Positions 1 to 5,494 of a stretch of 5,494 nt of DNA are shown in pieces. The stretch's first letter is position 1. Every line of letters starts with the position of its first letter. The notes under the pieces are model-generated. The model was not told the DNA's origin and made no database searches. It worked only from the letters and a program-made list of their open reading frames with translations. Made by a program: the position numbers and the translations under genes. Source of the DNA: an uncultured Flavobacteriales bacterium (GTDB lineage: Bacteria > Bacteroidota > Bacteroidia > Flavobacteriales_E > Vicingaceae); contig CAJXRL010000185.1 of the NCBI GenBank assembly GCA_913059105.1, positions 1 to 5,494 of the forward strand, written 5' to 3'.

Positions 1-48
1 TCTACACAGAGTAGATCGTCGGCAGCGTCAGATGTGTATAAGAGACAG
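1..48 (+). other. Nextera i5-side sequencing adapter (artefact), left end
   Basis: This is synthetic library sequence, not genome. Reading rightward there is the tail of the P5 primer (1..7), an 8-base index AGAGTAGA (8..15), the Read 1 linker TCGTCGGCAGCGTC (16..29) and the 19-base Tn5 mosaic end AGATGTGTATAAGAGACAG (30..48). Genomic sequence starts at 49. The order and spelling match the standard Nextera construct as I know it. The same block, inverted, closes the window. Confidence 0.98.
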
Positions 49-70
49 GAATAGCATAAGCTGGAATCTG

Positions 71-78
71 TAAGTTTG
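71..78 (+). promoter_or_regulatory. Possible Bacteroidota -7 promoter box
   Basis: TAAGTTTG matches the TAnnTTTG consensus known for the -7 element of Bacteroidota primary sigma factor promoters. It lies just 4 bases before the ATG at 83, so transcription would begin at or almost at the start codon and the mRNA would be leaderless or nearly so. No TTG for the -33 element is visible in the short stretch left upstream (49..70); the expected position falls at or near the adapter boundary. The same 8-mer pattern also occurs by chance inside genes of this window, so support is weak. Confidence 0.25.
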
Positions 79-82
79 CAAT

Positions 83-1417
83 ATGTCAGAAGAACCAAAA
101 AAGGAGGAAGGAATTCCTTCCATTTTAGATAAGCTTAAGATTAAGAAGACAGCTGTAAAACCGACGGAGAAAATTTATCAACGTAGAGAAGATAAGGTGA
201 CTTCTCCTAAAGATGACAAGCCGGTTCAAATTAAATTAGATGGTGAATTTAAGATGGTGGCAACATGTATGCAAAACATGGAGCCAGAATTAGAACAAGA
301 ACTTATTGATTTAGGAGCAAAAGATATTCAAGTTAAAAGAAGAGCTGTTGAATTTATTGGTGATTTGGAATTGCTTTACAAAGCAAATATTTGGCTGAGA
401 ACTGCATTAAAAGTTTTAAAACCAATTTATCATTACTCTGCGAAGAACGATGACGAATTATACAAAAGGGCATTAAAATTACCTTGGGAAACCATTTTCA
501 ACTCGGAAAAAACCTTTTCAATTGACTCTGCGGTTAGTTCTACTCATTTTACTCATAGTCAATTTGCTTCTTTAAGAATTAAAGATGCGATTGTAGATCG
601 TTTTAGGGCACAACAATTAAACAGGCCAAATGTAGAGCGCTTCGATCCAGATGTTCGTATTCACCTTCATATTAATGATACTTCTATTACCCTTTCGCTA
701 GATAGCAGTGGAACGCCTTTATTTAAACGAGGGTACAGAACGAAACAGCATTTAGCCCCAATAAATGAATGTTTGGCAGCAGGCCTTATATTAAAAAGTG
801 GTTGGAGAGGTGAAGAAGATTTTTTCGATCCAATGACTGGGACGGCAACCATTGCCATTGAAGCAGCTTTAATTGCTTGTAATATTCCACCTAATTTAAA
901 TCGTACAAATTTTGCATTCGAAGGTTGGAACAATTACGATGTTAGTTTACTTTCTAAAGTGTTAGGGCAGGCACAAGAAGTTTACAGACCCCTAAAAGTA
1001 AATATTTACGCAAAAGAATTGAACTCGAATAATTTACGATCTGCAAGGATGAATATTAATACGGCTAATATGCGTAAAAGTATACAGCTGGAACAGGCTG
1101 ACTTTTTTAAGGATGCTCCGCCATCTGATAAAGGAGTGATCATTATGAACCCGCCATATGGCGAAAGATTGGAGTTGCAAGAAGGGTTACCTGACTTTTT
1201 TGAAAAAATAGGTTCAACGTTAAAGCACGAATACTCTGGATGGGATGCGTGGATTATTGCTTCTGATGAAGAGTCTTTCAAAAATGTTGGACTTAAACCA
1301 TCTAAGAAGATACCGGTAATGAACGGAAAATTAGAATGTCAGTTCAGAAAGTACGAACTGTTTGATGGAAAAAGAGTTGAGGAGGTAATTAGAAGAGGCT
1401 CAAAGAGCAACGATTAA
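83..1417 (+). CDS. THUMP-domain class I SAM-dependent rRNA methyltransferase (RlmL/YpsC family)
   Basis: 444 aa. Proteins of this family transfer a methyl group from SAM to the N2 of a guanine in 23S rRNA (m2G2445 for E. coli RlmL); this is the single-methyltransferase form, without the second RlmK module of the enterobacterial fusion. An RNA-binding THUMP region spans about residues 58-208, ending in LDSSGTPLFKRGYR. The Rossmann methyltransferase follows: motif I is DPMTGTAT (249-256), the ribose-binding acid is probably E312, the adenine-side acid D340, and the catalytic motif is NPPYGERL (356-363). Family members usually read CGSGT in motif I, so the second glycine is alanine here. Residues 1-57 form a lysine- and glutamate-rich, probably disordered extension ahead of the usual start near M58. 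The ATG at 83 is the first possible start because an in-frame TAA lies at 71-73. No Shine-Dalgarno is seen. Its stop interlocks with that of the convergent TPR gene. Family confident; exact target base inferred. Confidence 0.93.
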   Translation: MSEEPKKEEGIPSILDKLKIKKTAVKPTEKIYQRREDKVTSPKDDKPVQIKLDGEFKMVATCMQNMEPELEQELIDLGAKDIQVKRRAVEFIGDLELLYKANIWLRTALKVLKPIYHYSAKNDDELYKRALKLPWETIFNSEKTFSIDSAVSSTHFTHSQFASLRIKDAIVDRFRAQQLNRPNVERFDPDVRIHLHINDTSITLSLDSSGTPLFKRGYRTKQHLAPINECLAAGLILKSGWRGEEDFFDPMTGTATIAIEAALIACNIPPNLNRTNFAFEGWNNYDVSLLSKVLGQAQEVYRPLKVNIYAKELNSNNLRSARMNINTANMRKSIQLEQADFFKDAPPSDKGVIIMNPPYGERLELQEGLPDFFEKIGSTLKHEYSGWDAWIIASDEESFKNVGLKPSKKIPVMNGKLECQFRKYELFDGKRVEEVIRRGSKSND

Positions 1418-2247
1418 TTACAATGTTTTCTCATTAACTCATTAACTTCGGTACCATATTGTTCTGTATAGCCTCGCTTATTAGCAAGGAAAAGGTCTTC
1501 ACATGCTTCCTCTTTATTTCCTTCTTCTATGAGAATTAGAGCTCTAATTTTATATGCATAACTATTTGAAGGAAAAATTTTTAGAGACTTTTCTATATCT
1601 TTCCTAGCTCCTTTTAAGTCATTTGTTTTTAGCTTGCTAAAACTTCTATTACTATAAATGAGTGGTTCTTTCGGGGATAATTTAACTGCAGTATTAAAAT
1701 ATTCTAGCGCCTTTTCATGCTCATCTGCTAGTTGAGATCGATAGCCAAGATTTACATATACAGGACTAAATTTAGGGTCTATTTCGATGATTTTATTGTA
1801 ATAAATTAGTGCTTCGTCGGGTCTATGTAATTCATCTGTTATATAGGCTAAATTGCTATAAGCTCCAATGTTGTTTGAATCTAACTCCAAAGCTTGTTTC
1901 ATGTCAGTATAGGCTCCTTCAAAATTTCTAACACTCGTTTTTGCGCTTGAGCGATTGATTAAGAAAATAACCTTTTCATTTGTATCCATTGATATTTTCA
2001 ATCCCAATGTAAAATCACTTTCTGCTTTATCAAATAGTTGATACGTTAGATTCAAATTACCTCTTTGAAGATACAATTTTGTAGAATCAGGCATTTTTAT
2101 CAAACCATCGTTAAGGTCAGTCATTGCTTCTTTGTACTCTTTCTTTTTAAAGTGCTTCTCTGATTTATTGATAACATCTTCTGCACTCTCTTGTGCAGAA
2201 AGTTGAAAAAACAATGGTAACAGTAAGAGTAGGAGTGTTTTTTTCAT
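1414..2247 (-). CDS. Exported tetratricopeptide-repeat (TPR) protein
   Basis: 277 aa from the ATG at 2247. I chose this start because it opens a clear signal peptide (MKKTLLLLLLPLFFQLSA, probable cleavage near residue 18-19) and sits 7 nt after the stop of the glycosyltransferase gene. The frame is open further upstream to 2316, but that would bury the signal peptide behind 23 unlikely residues and overlap the upstream gene by 62 nt. The mature protein is about seven consecutive 34-residue TPR units covering about residues 22-262 (for example 127-160 and 161-194, with typical A-x-x-x-L-x-L-x-P endings). The tail, with EEACEDLFLANKRGY and YGTEVNELMRKHC, resembles the capping region common in Bacteroidota TPR proteins. 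TPRs are protein-binding scaffolds; no catalytic domain is visible. It probably acts in the periplasm. It is the last gene of the cluster. Its partner is unknown, although the upstream glycosyltransferase and permease hint at an envelope role. Confidence 0.88.
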   Translation of the reverse strand: MKKTLLLLLLPLFFQLSAQESAEDVINKSEKHFKKKEYKEAMTDLNDGLIKMPDSTKLYLQRGNLNLTYQLFDKAESDFTLGLKISMDTNEKVIFLINRSSAKTSVRNFEGAYTDMKQALELDSNNIGAYSNLAYITDELHRPDEALIYYNKIIEIDPKFSPVYVNLGYRSQLADEHEKALEYFNTAVKLSPKEPLIYSNRSFSKLKTNDLKGARKDIEKSLKIFPSNSYAYKIRALILIEEGNKEEACEDLFLANKRGYTEQYGTEVNELMRKHCN

Positions 2248-2254
2248 GTAGTTT

Positions 2255-3247
2255 TTATTCTGAAGGAAATTCGGGTCGATCAAATTGTTCCTTTTGGATA
2301 CTATAAGCGCAATCAAAATGACCTAATGGGCAAACTTTTTTACCATGTAAACCACAAGGCCTGCAGGATAATTCTTTTTTAGTCTCAATAACTTTTGCTG
2401 TGTCAGCTAAAGGACCAAATCCAAAAGAGGGGATAGTTGAACAGAAAACAGCATTGGTTGGAGCATTAACTGCAGATGCCATATGCATAGGAGCAGAGTC
2501 ATTGACATAATTCATAGCCGCTCCTTTCATTAGTGCAGCAGATTCTAAAAAACTTAATTTACCACTGAGGTTAATTAAGTTATCTCTCCCACACATTTGT
2601 ACAAGTTCTTCACATTCATTTGTGTCATCCGGTCCTCCTAACAAATAAATAGTCCAATTTTCATCTTGAGATAAAAGTAATTCAACCCATTTTAAACTAG
2701 GGAATTGTTTTGTAGCCCAAACAGAAGTAGGAGCAAAGCACAAATACGGTGACTCTTGAAACTGTTTTACATTTGCAATATCTCTTTTGTTAAGGTAAAG
2801 TTTTGGACGAGTGTATTTATCATCAGTTAACTCTCTGACTAAAGAAAGATTACGACTAGTTTCATGCTGACCTTCAAGTTGGTGTCCAATTTTTTTATGA
2901 AACATAAACGACATTGGATTTTTTGTAAACCCAATCCTAATTTTAGCTCCAGAGAGGGCGGTAATAAGCCCTGCAGCCAAGAATCGTTGAACGTTGATTA
3001 CACATTCGTATTTTGTAGTACGAACTAAACTAATTACTTGAAAAAGAGAACTATATTTTTTACTATCTTTTGTCCAAATGAGCACCTTGTTAATCTTCGG
3101 ATGTTTGTCTAGTAGTTTTTCATTTCCTTTTCGCAGCAGAAAATCAATCTTCGCTTCAGGAAAGAACTCGCTGAGCTTCTCAATAATTGGAGTAGCTAAA
3201 ATAACATCGCCAATAAAGGCGGTTTGTATGATTAGTATTCTGTTCAT
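2255..3247 (-). CDS. Glycosyltransferase family 9 protein (ADP-heptose:LPS heptosyltransferase-like)
   Basis: 330 aa, the usual length for family GT9, a GT-B fold group that includes the WaaC/WaaF heptosyltransferases of the lipopolysaccharide inner core. Seen in the sequence: the N-terminal acceptor-side motif IQTAFIGDVILATP (7-20) with the probable catalytic base D14; the donor-phosphate segment APTSVWATKQFPSLKW (172-187) with K180; LLGGPDD (202-208); and the GT9 signature NDSAPMHMASA (249-259). Near the C-terminus four cysteines (C295, C298, C306, C313) form a CxxC-x7-C-x6-C cluster of a kind I recall in some GT9 proteins. There is no signal peptide or membrane segment, so it should work on the cytoplasmic side of the inner membrane. 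Its ATG shares one base with the dapD stop (TAATG), suggesting termination-reinitiation coupling. The donor sugar cannot be told from sequence; ADP-heptose is a family default. Confidence 0.92.
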   Translation of the reverse strand: MNRILIIQTAFIGDVILATPIIEKLSEFFPEAKIDFLLRKGNEKLLDKHPKINKVLIWTKDSKKYSSLFQVISLVRTTKYECVINVQRFLAAGLITALSGAKIRIGFTKNPMSFMFHKKIGHQLEGQHETSRNLSLVRELTDDKYTRPKLYLNKRDIANVKQFQESPYLCFAPTSVWATKQFPSLKWVELLLSQDENWTIYLLGGPDDTNECEELVQMCGRDNLINLSGKLSFLESAALMKGAAMNYVNDSAPMHMASAVNAPTNAVFCSTIPSFGFGPLADTAKVIETKKELSCRPCGLHGKKVCPLGHFDCAYSIQKEQFDRPEFPSE

Positions 3248-4062
3248 TATACAGCTACTTCGAAATCTCGAAGAACGTCGTTAAGAGATGTTTTTAAATC
3301 GGTACTTGCTTTGCGCTGTCCAATAATGATTGCGCAAGGGACTTGATATTCTCCCGCAGGAAATTTTTTGGTATAAGAACCTGGAATTACTACAGAACGA
3401 CTTGGAACTATTCCTTTGTACTGCTTGGGTTCATTTCCTGTTACGTCAATTATTTTTGTTGATTTAGTTAAGACAACGTTTGCTCCTAATACCGCTTCTT
3501 TTTCTACTTTTACGCCTTCAACTACTATACATCTGGAGCCAATAAAACAACCGTCTTCAATTATTACTGGAGATGCTTGTAGGGGTTCCAAAACTCCTCC
3601 AATCCCAACTCCACCGCTAAGGTGAACGTTTTTACCAATTTGAGCACAACTTCCAACAGTAGCCCAAGTATCTACCATAGTTCCTTCATCCACATATGCG
3701 CCAATGTTTATGTACGATGGCATCATAATTACACCCCTTGAAACATAAGCTCCATAACGTGCAATAGCATGCGGAACTACTCTAATTCCCTTTTTTGCAT
3801 AGTCTGATTTTAGAGCCATTTTATCATGAAATTCAAATGGTCCTACTTCAATAGTTTCCATTTTTCGAATTGGAAAATAAAGGACAACAGCTTTTTTGAC
3901 CCATTCATTAACCTGCCAACCATTCGTAGTTGGTTCGGCACATCTTAGTTCTCCAGAATCAATTTTTGCAATCACTGATTCAATTGCTTTTACTGTTCTA
4001 GTTTCTTTTAAAAATTCACGATTTTCCCATGCATTTTCAACTATTTTCTGGAGGTCTTTCAT
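3247..4062 (-). CDS. dapD: 2,3,4,5-tetrahydropyridine-2,6-dicarboxylate N-succinyltransferase
   Basis: 271 aa, full length (E. coli DapD is 274). It catalyses succinyl-CoA + tetrahydrodipicolinate -> N-succinyl-2-amino-6-oxopimelate + CoA, the committing step of the succinylase branch to meso-diaminopimelate and lysine, in the cytoplasm. The N-terminal helical substrate domain (about 1-100) contains NGWQVNEWVKKAV (47-59). A left-handed beta-helix of hexapeptide repeats (about 103-215) carries the near-invariant block VDEGTMVDTWATVGS (124-138), then CAQIGKNVHLSGGVGIGGVL (139-158) and EPLQA. D131 corresponds in my view to the conserved active-site aspartate of the family. Members are trimeric. 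The start at 4062 overlaps the upstream glycosyltransferase stop in ATGA, and the stop overlaps the next start in TAATG. No Shine-Dalgarno is visible, so translation probably relies on coupling. Its placement between two glycosyltransferase genes rather than with other dap genes is notable. All key motifs are intact. Confidence 0.98.
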   Translation of the reverse strand: MKDLQKIVENAWENREFLKETRTVKAIESVIAKIDSGELRCAEPTTNGWQVNEWVKKAVVLYFPIRKMETIEVGPFEFHDKMALKSDYAKKGIRVVPHAIARYGAYVSRGVIMMPSYINIGAYVDEGTMVDTWATVGSCAQIGKNVHLSGGVGIGGVLEPLQASPVIIEDGCFIGSRCIVVEGVKVEKEAVLGANVVLTKSTKIIDVTGNEPKQYKGIVPSRSVVIPGSYTKKFPAGEYQVPCAIIIGQRKASTDLKTSLNDVLRDFEVAV

Positions 4063-5228
4063 ATTGTCAAAAATAATTTTTCTAATTGGTTTGTAGTTGA
4101 TTTCCAGTCATAATTGCATCGTACAAATTCATGTCCGTTTTGAGCAATATCTATAGCTAGATTTTTATTTTCTAATAGCTCTAAGATAGCCAATACATAT
4201 TCTTCTACACTATCTGAAATTAAGATATTGTCTCTATGAGTTGCTTTTAAAGCATTATTGGCTAAGGGAGAGGTGATACATGGTATTTGCATTGCCATTG
4301 CCTCTAATAATTTATTTTGCAAGCCGGTACCAATTTGCATTGGTGCTATAAACAATTTAGAACTAGCGTAATAATCTCGAATATCATCAACCCAGCCTGT
4401 AACAGTTACATTTTTTTGAGCTAATTTTTGAACTCTGGCATTTGGGGAAGCACCGGCGATAGCCAATGTAATGGACGGGTTTTTCTCCCATAATTTAGGC
4501 AAAATCTCTTCTACTAAGAAAGCGACCCCATCAACATTAGGAGCGTATGACATATTACCTGTAAACAGTAAGTCGAATTTTTTGTCTTTCTTTTTTGGAC
4601 TAAAAAAATCTAAATCTACTCCGTTTCGAATTATTGCTATAGATTTATTTTGAGCGTGAATTATTAAGTCCCTGTCTTGTTCGGAAATGATGGTCTTATT
4701 TTTAAATGAAGAAAAAATAAAGTGCTCGTATTTTTTCAATCTAGAAGCTTCAATTCTAACAAACAGTTTCAAATATGCGCTTGATTTTTCAATTCTTCTC
4801 TCCATCCCTTTCGAAAGAACGTCCATATAGTCTAACGTTTTTGGGATGTCATTGACACCCTTTACATATTCACTAACTCTAATGAGTTGGCAATAAATAT
4901 GATCTACTTTGTGATTTCTAAAAAAATGAATTACAGATTTTTTTGCACTTTTTTTGAAGAAGTAGGCTACCTGCAATGGAAGTTTCGAAAACAATAAGCC
5001 TTTTATTAAATTTACAAGAATAGTGATCTTACTAAGTTTTACGACTTTTATTTCTTTACAATAAGGCTCTAACTGTTTGAAATGTGATAATTGAACAGGC
5101 TTGTCACTCACACAACAAAGGTAAATCTCATTTTCCTTAGCTAATTCTCTTATTTGGTGATATGCTCTAAGTTTATCCCCTTTTTCTAACGGAAATGGAA
5201 ATCGAGAAAGGAGAATACCTATTTTCAT
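4059..5228 (-). CDS. Glycosyltransferase, GT4/GT1-type GT-B fold
   Basis: 389 aa, a full-length retaining-type glycosyltransferase. The N-terminal acceptor domain (about 1-190) opens with ILLSRFPFPLEKGDKLRAYH (5-24), a pattern I associate with surface-glycan GT4 enzymes including the TIGR03087-like group. The C-terminal donor domain (about 195-389) has RNGVDLDFF (201-209), LLFTGNMSYAPN (220-231), LAIAGASP (255-262), VTGWVDDIRDYYA (276-288) and the nucleotide-sugar site GTGLQNKLLEAMAMQIPCI (300-318), where K306 and E309 fit the usual donor phosphate and ribose contacts. There is no signal peptide or transmembrane helix, so it is probably a cytoplasmic or inner-membrane-associated enzyme. It starts inside the stop of the permease gene (ATGA at 5228..5225) and ends inside the dapD start (ATGA at 4062..4059). 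Donor and acceptor cannot be assigned; the neighbouring LptF/LptG-type permease and GT9 suggest lipopolysaccharide or another exported glycan. Confidence 0.9.
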   Translation of the reverse strand: MKIGILLSRFPFPLEKGDKLRAYHQIRELAKENEIYLCCVSDKPVQLSHFKQLEPYCKEIKVVKLSKITILVNLIKGLLFSKLPLQVAYFFKKSAKKSVIHFFRNHKVDHIYCQLIRVSEYVKGVNDIPKTLDYMDVLSKGMERRIEKSSAYLKLFVRIEASRLKKYEHFIFSSFKNKTIISEQDRDLIIHAQNKSIAIIRNGVDLDFFSPKKKDKKFDLLFTGNMSYAPNVDGVAFLVEEILPKLWEKNPSITLAIAGASPNARVQKLAQKNVTVTGWVDDIRDYYASSKLFIAPMQIGTGLQNKLLEAMAMQIPCITSPLANNALKATHRDNILISDSVEEYVLAILELLENKNLAIDIAQNGHEFVRCNYDWKSTTNQLEKLFLTI

Positions 5229-5445
5229 GAATTAGAAACTGATTTTTTAGTAAAAATAGATTTGAAAAAATTGCTGTAGGCGTCAAAATTAAACAAGGCA
5301 GAATCGCTCGTGGCTTTATAAGTGAAAAATAAACCAACAGGAAGAAGTATAGCAGATGCCATCCACATTCCACTTAATGAATCCATAGCTCCTTCTTTTG
5401 CCATCTTTTCTCCAGAAATACTCAAGATGTGGAACAATAAAAAGA
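5225..5445 (-). CDS. LptF/LptG (YjgP/YjgQ) family permease, C-terminal end only
   Basis: Only the last 73 or so codons are present; the gene is cut by the end of the genomic insert, and the frame is open up to the adapter. The apparent start at 5437 is a TTG inside the gene, so it is not a real start. The visible protein reads through ILSISGEKMAKEG, then one transmembrane helix in GMWMASAILLPVGLFFTYKA, then TSDSALFNFDAY and a short charged tail. This layout (a G-E-x-x-A-x-E-G segment, G-M-W before the final helix, then a YKAT-DS tail) matches the C-terminus I know from Bacteroidota YjgP/YjgQ proteins. Family members form the inner-membrane part of the Lpt machine that extracts lipopolysaccharide with the LptB ATPase. 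LptF and LptG cannot be separated from this fragment. The stop overlaps the glycosyltransferase start (ATGA). It is the most upstream visible gene of the cluster; the promoter is off the window. Confidence 0.82.
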
Positions 5446-5494
5446 CTGTCTCTTATACACATCTGACGCTGCCGACGATCTACTCTGTGTAGAT
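5446..5494 (-). other. Nextera i5-side sequencing adapter (artefact), right end
   Basis: Reverse complement of the left-end block, one base longer: Tn5 mosaic end (5446..5464), Read 1 linker (5465..5478), the same index read as TCTACTCT (5479..5486) and P5 tail GTGTAGAT (5487..5494). Both ends therefore carry the Read 1/i5 side with an identical index, whereas a normal paired-end Nextera fragment has i5 on one side and i7 on the other. The last genomic base is 5445, and the minus-strand permease gene is cut there. Confidence 0.98.

Noticed and set aside
49..82. A leader RNA, riboswitch or end of an upstream gene in the left genomic margin
   Set aside because: Only 34 bases are present, with no recognisable structure or open frame beyond the possible promoter box.
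667..1281. Two minus-strand open frames (667..933 and 1006..1281) inside the methyltransferase gene
   Set aside because: They lie opposite a well-supported coding sequence and have no recognisable domain.
1398..1408. Possible bidirectional terminator hairpin GCTC-AAA-GAGC near the convergent stops
   Set aside because: The stem is only 4 bp and there is no adjoining U tract in either direction.
1432..1447. Tandem CATTAACT repeat
   Set aside because: Two copies of 8 bases inside the TPR coding end (Val-Asn-Glu-Leu-Met codons) are explained by AT-rich codon use.
2248..2316. Longer N-terminus for the TPR protein (23 extra residues)
   Set aside because: It would overlap the GT9 coding end by 62 nt and place a strong signal peptide at an internal position. 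The ATG at 2247 gives a textbook signal peptide and 7-nt spacing.
3078..4653. Plus-strand open frames at 3078..3284, 3416..3625, 3896..4096 and 4471..4653
   Set aside because: All are antisense to the confidently identified GT9, dapD and GT4 genes and have no protein-like features.
5284..5291. Minus-strand TAnnTTTG match (TAATTTTG) as a promoter for the GT4 gene; a second match at 5116..5123
   Set aside because: Both lie within coding sequence and have no TTG at a suitable -33 distance. Such 8-mers with two free positions are expected by chance in AT-rich DNA.
5173..5373. 66-residue open frame on the minus strand rich in hydrophobic residues
   Set aside because: It overlaps the permease end and the GT4 start in another frame and shows no family resemblance. 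It is a shadow frame.
5225..5437. A complete 70-residue small membrane protein starting at a TTG
   Set aside because: The frame stays open to the insert end at 5445 and the residues match the C-terminus of LptF/LptG-family permeases, so this is a truncated large gene.
1..5494. Terminal inverted repeats with a Tn5 mosaic end, suggesting a composite transposon or linear plasmid
   Set aside because: The repeats include the Nextera linker, an 8-base index and P5 primer tail, which are synthetic. No transposase is encoded between them.

Overview
The window is a 5397-base piece of bacterial chromosome (49..5445) that still carries untrimmed Illumina Nextera (Tn5) adapter at both ends (1..48 and 5446..5494). 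The two adapter copies form a perfect terminal inverted repeat. They belong to the library construct and are not the ends of a transposon, plasmid or linear replicon. The biological sequence is AT-rich, with standard stop codons and no Shine-Dalgarno motif before the starts. Protein features (a single-module RlmL/YpsC-type methyltransferase, DapD, a GT9 with a C-terminal Cys cluster, an exported TPR protein, an LptF/LptG-family permease) fit Bacteroidota, probably a Flavobacteriales-like organism. That placement is inferred from remembered family resemblance, not from a search.

Layout: one gene on the + strand (83..1417) encodes a THUMP-domain, class I SAM-dependent rRNA guanine-N2 methyltransferase. 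Everything from 1414 to the right end is one tightly packed minus-strand cluster. In transcription order it contains the 3' end of an LptF/LptG-family permease (cut by the right end), a family 4-type glycosyltransferase, dapD, a family 9 (heptosyltransferase-like) glycosyltransferase and a secreted tetratricopeptide-repeat protein. The junctions are ATGA (4 nt shared), ATGA (4 nt shared), TAATG (1 nt shared) and a 7-nt gap, which strongly suggests one mRNA with translational coupling. The cluster meets the methyltransferase gene tail to tail, with the two stop codons interlocked in a single TTAA.

Taken together, the minus-strand genes look like an envelope-building unit. LptF/LptG-type proteins export lipopolysaccharide, the two glycosyltransferases probably act on lipopolysaccharide or another surface glycan, DapD makes an intermediate for lysine and the diaminopimelate of peptidoglycan, and the TPR protein is exported. 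The methyltransferase is an ordinary ribosome-modification gene.

I do not see a new defence system, CRISPR array, tRNA, rRNA, genuine mobile element or other new system. No gap between genes exceeds 34 bases, so there is no unexplained long non-coding stretch. The points most worth checking are the adapter-bounded ends, the fully overlapped convergent gene ends, dapD embedded between glycosyltransferases, and an altered SAM-binding motif in the methyltransferase.
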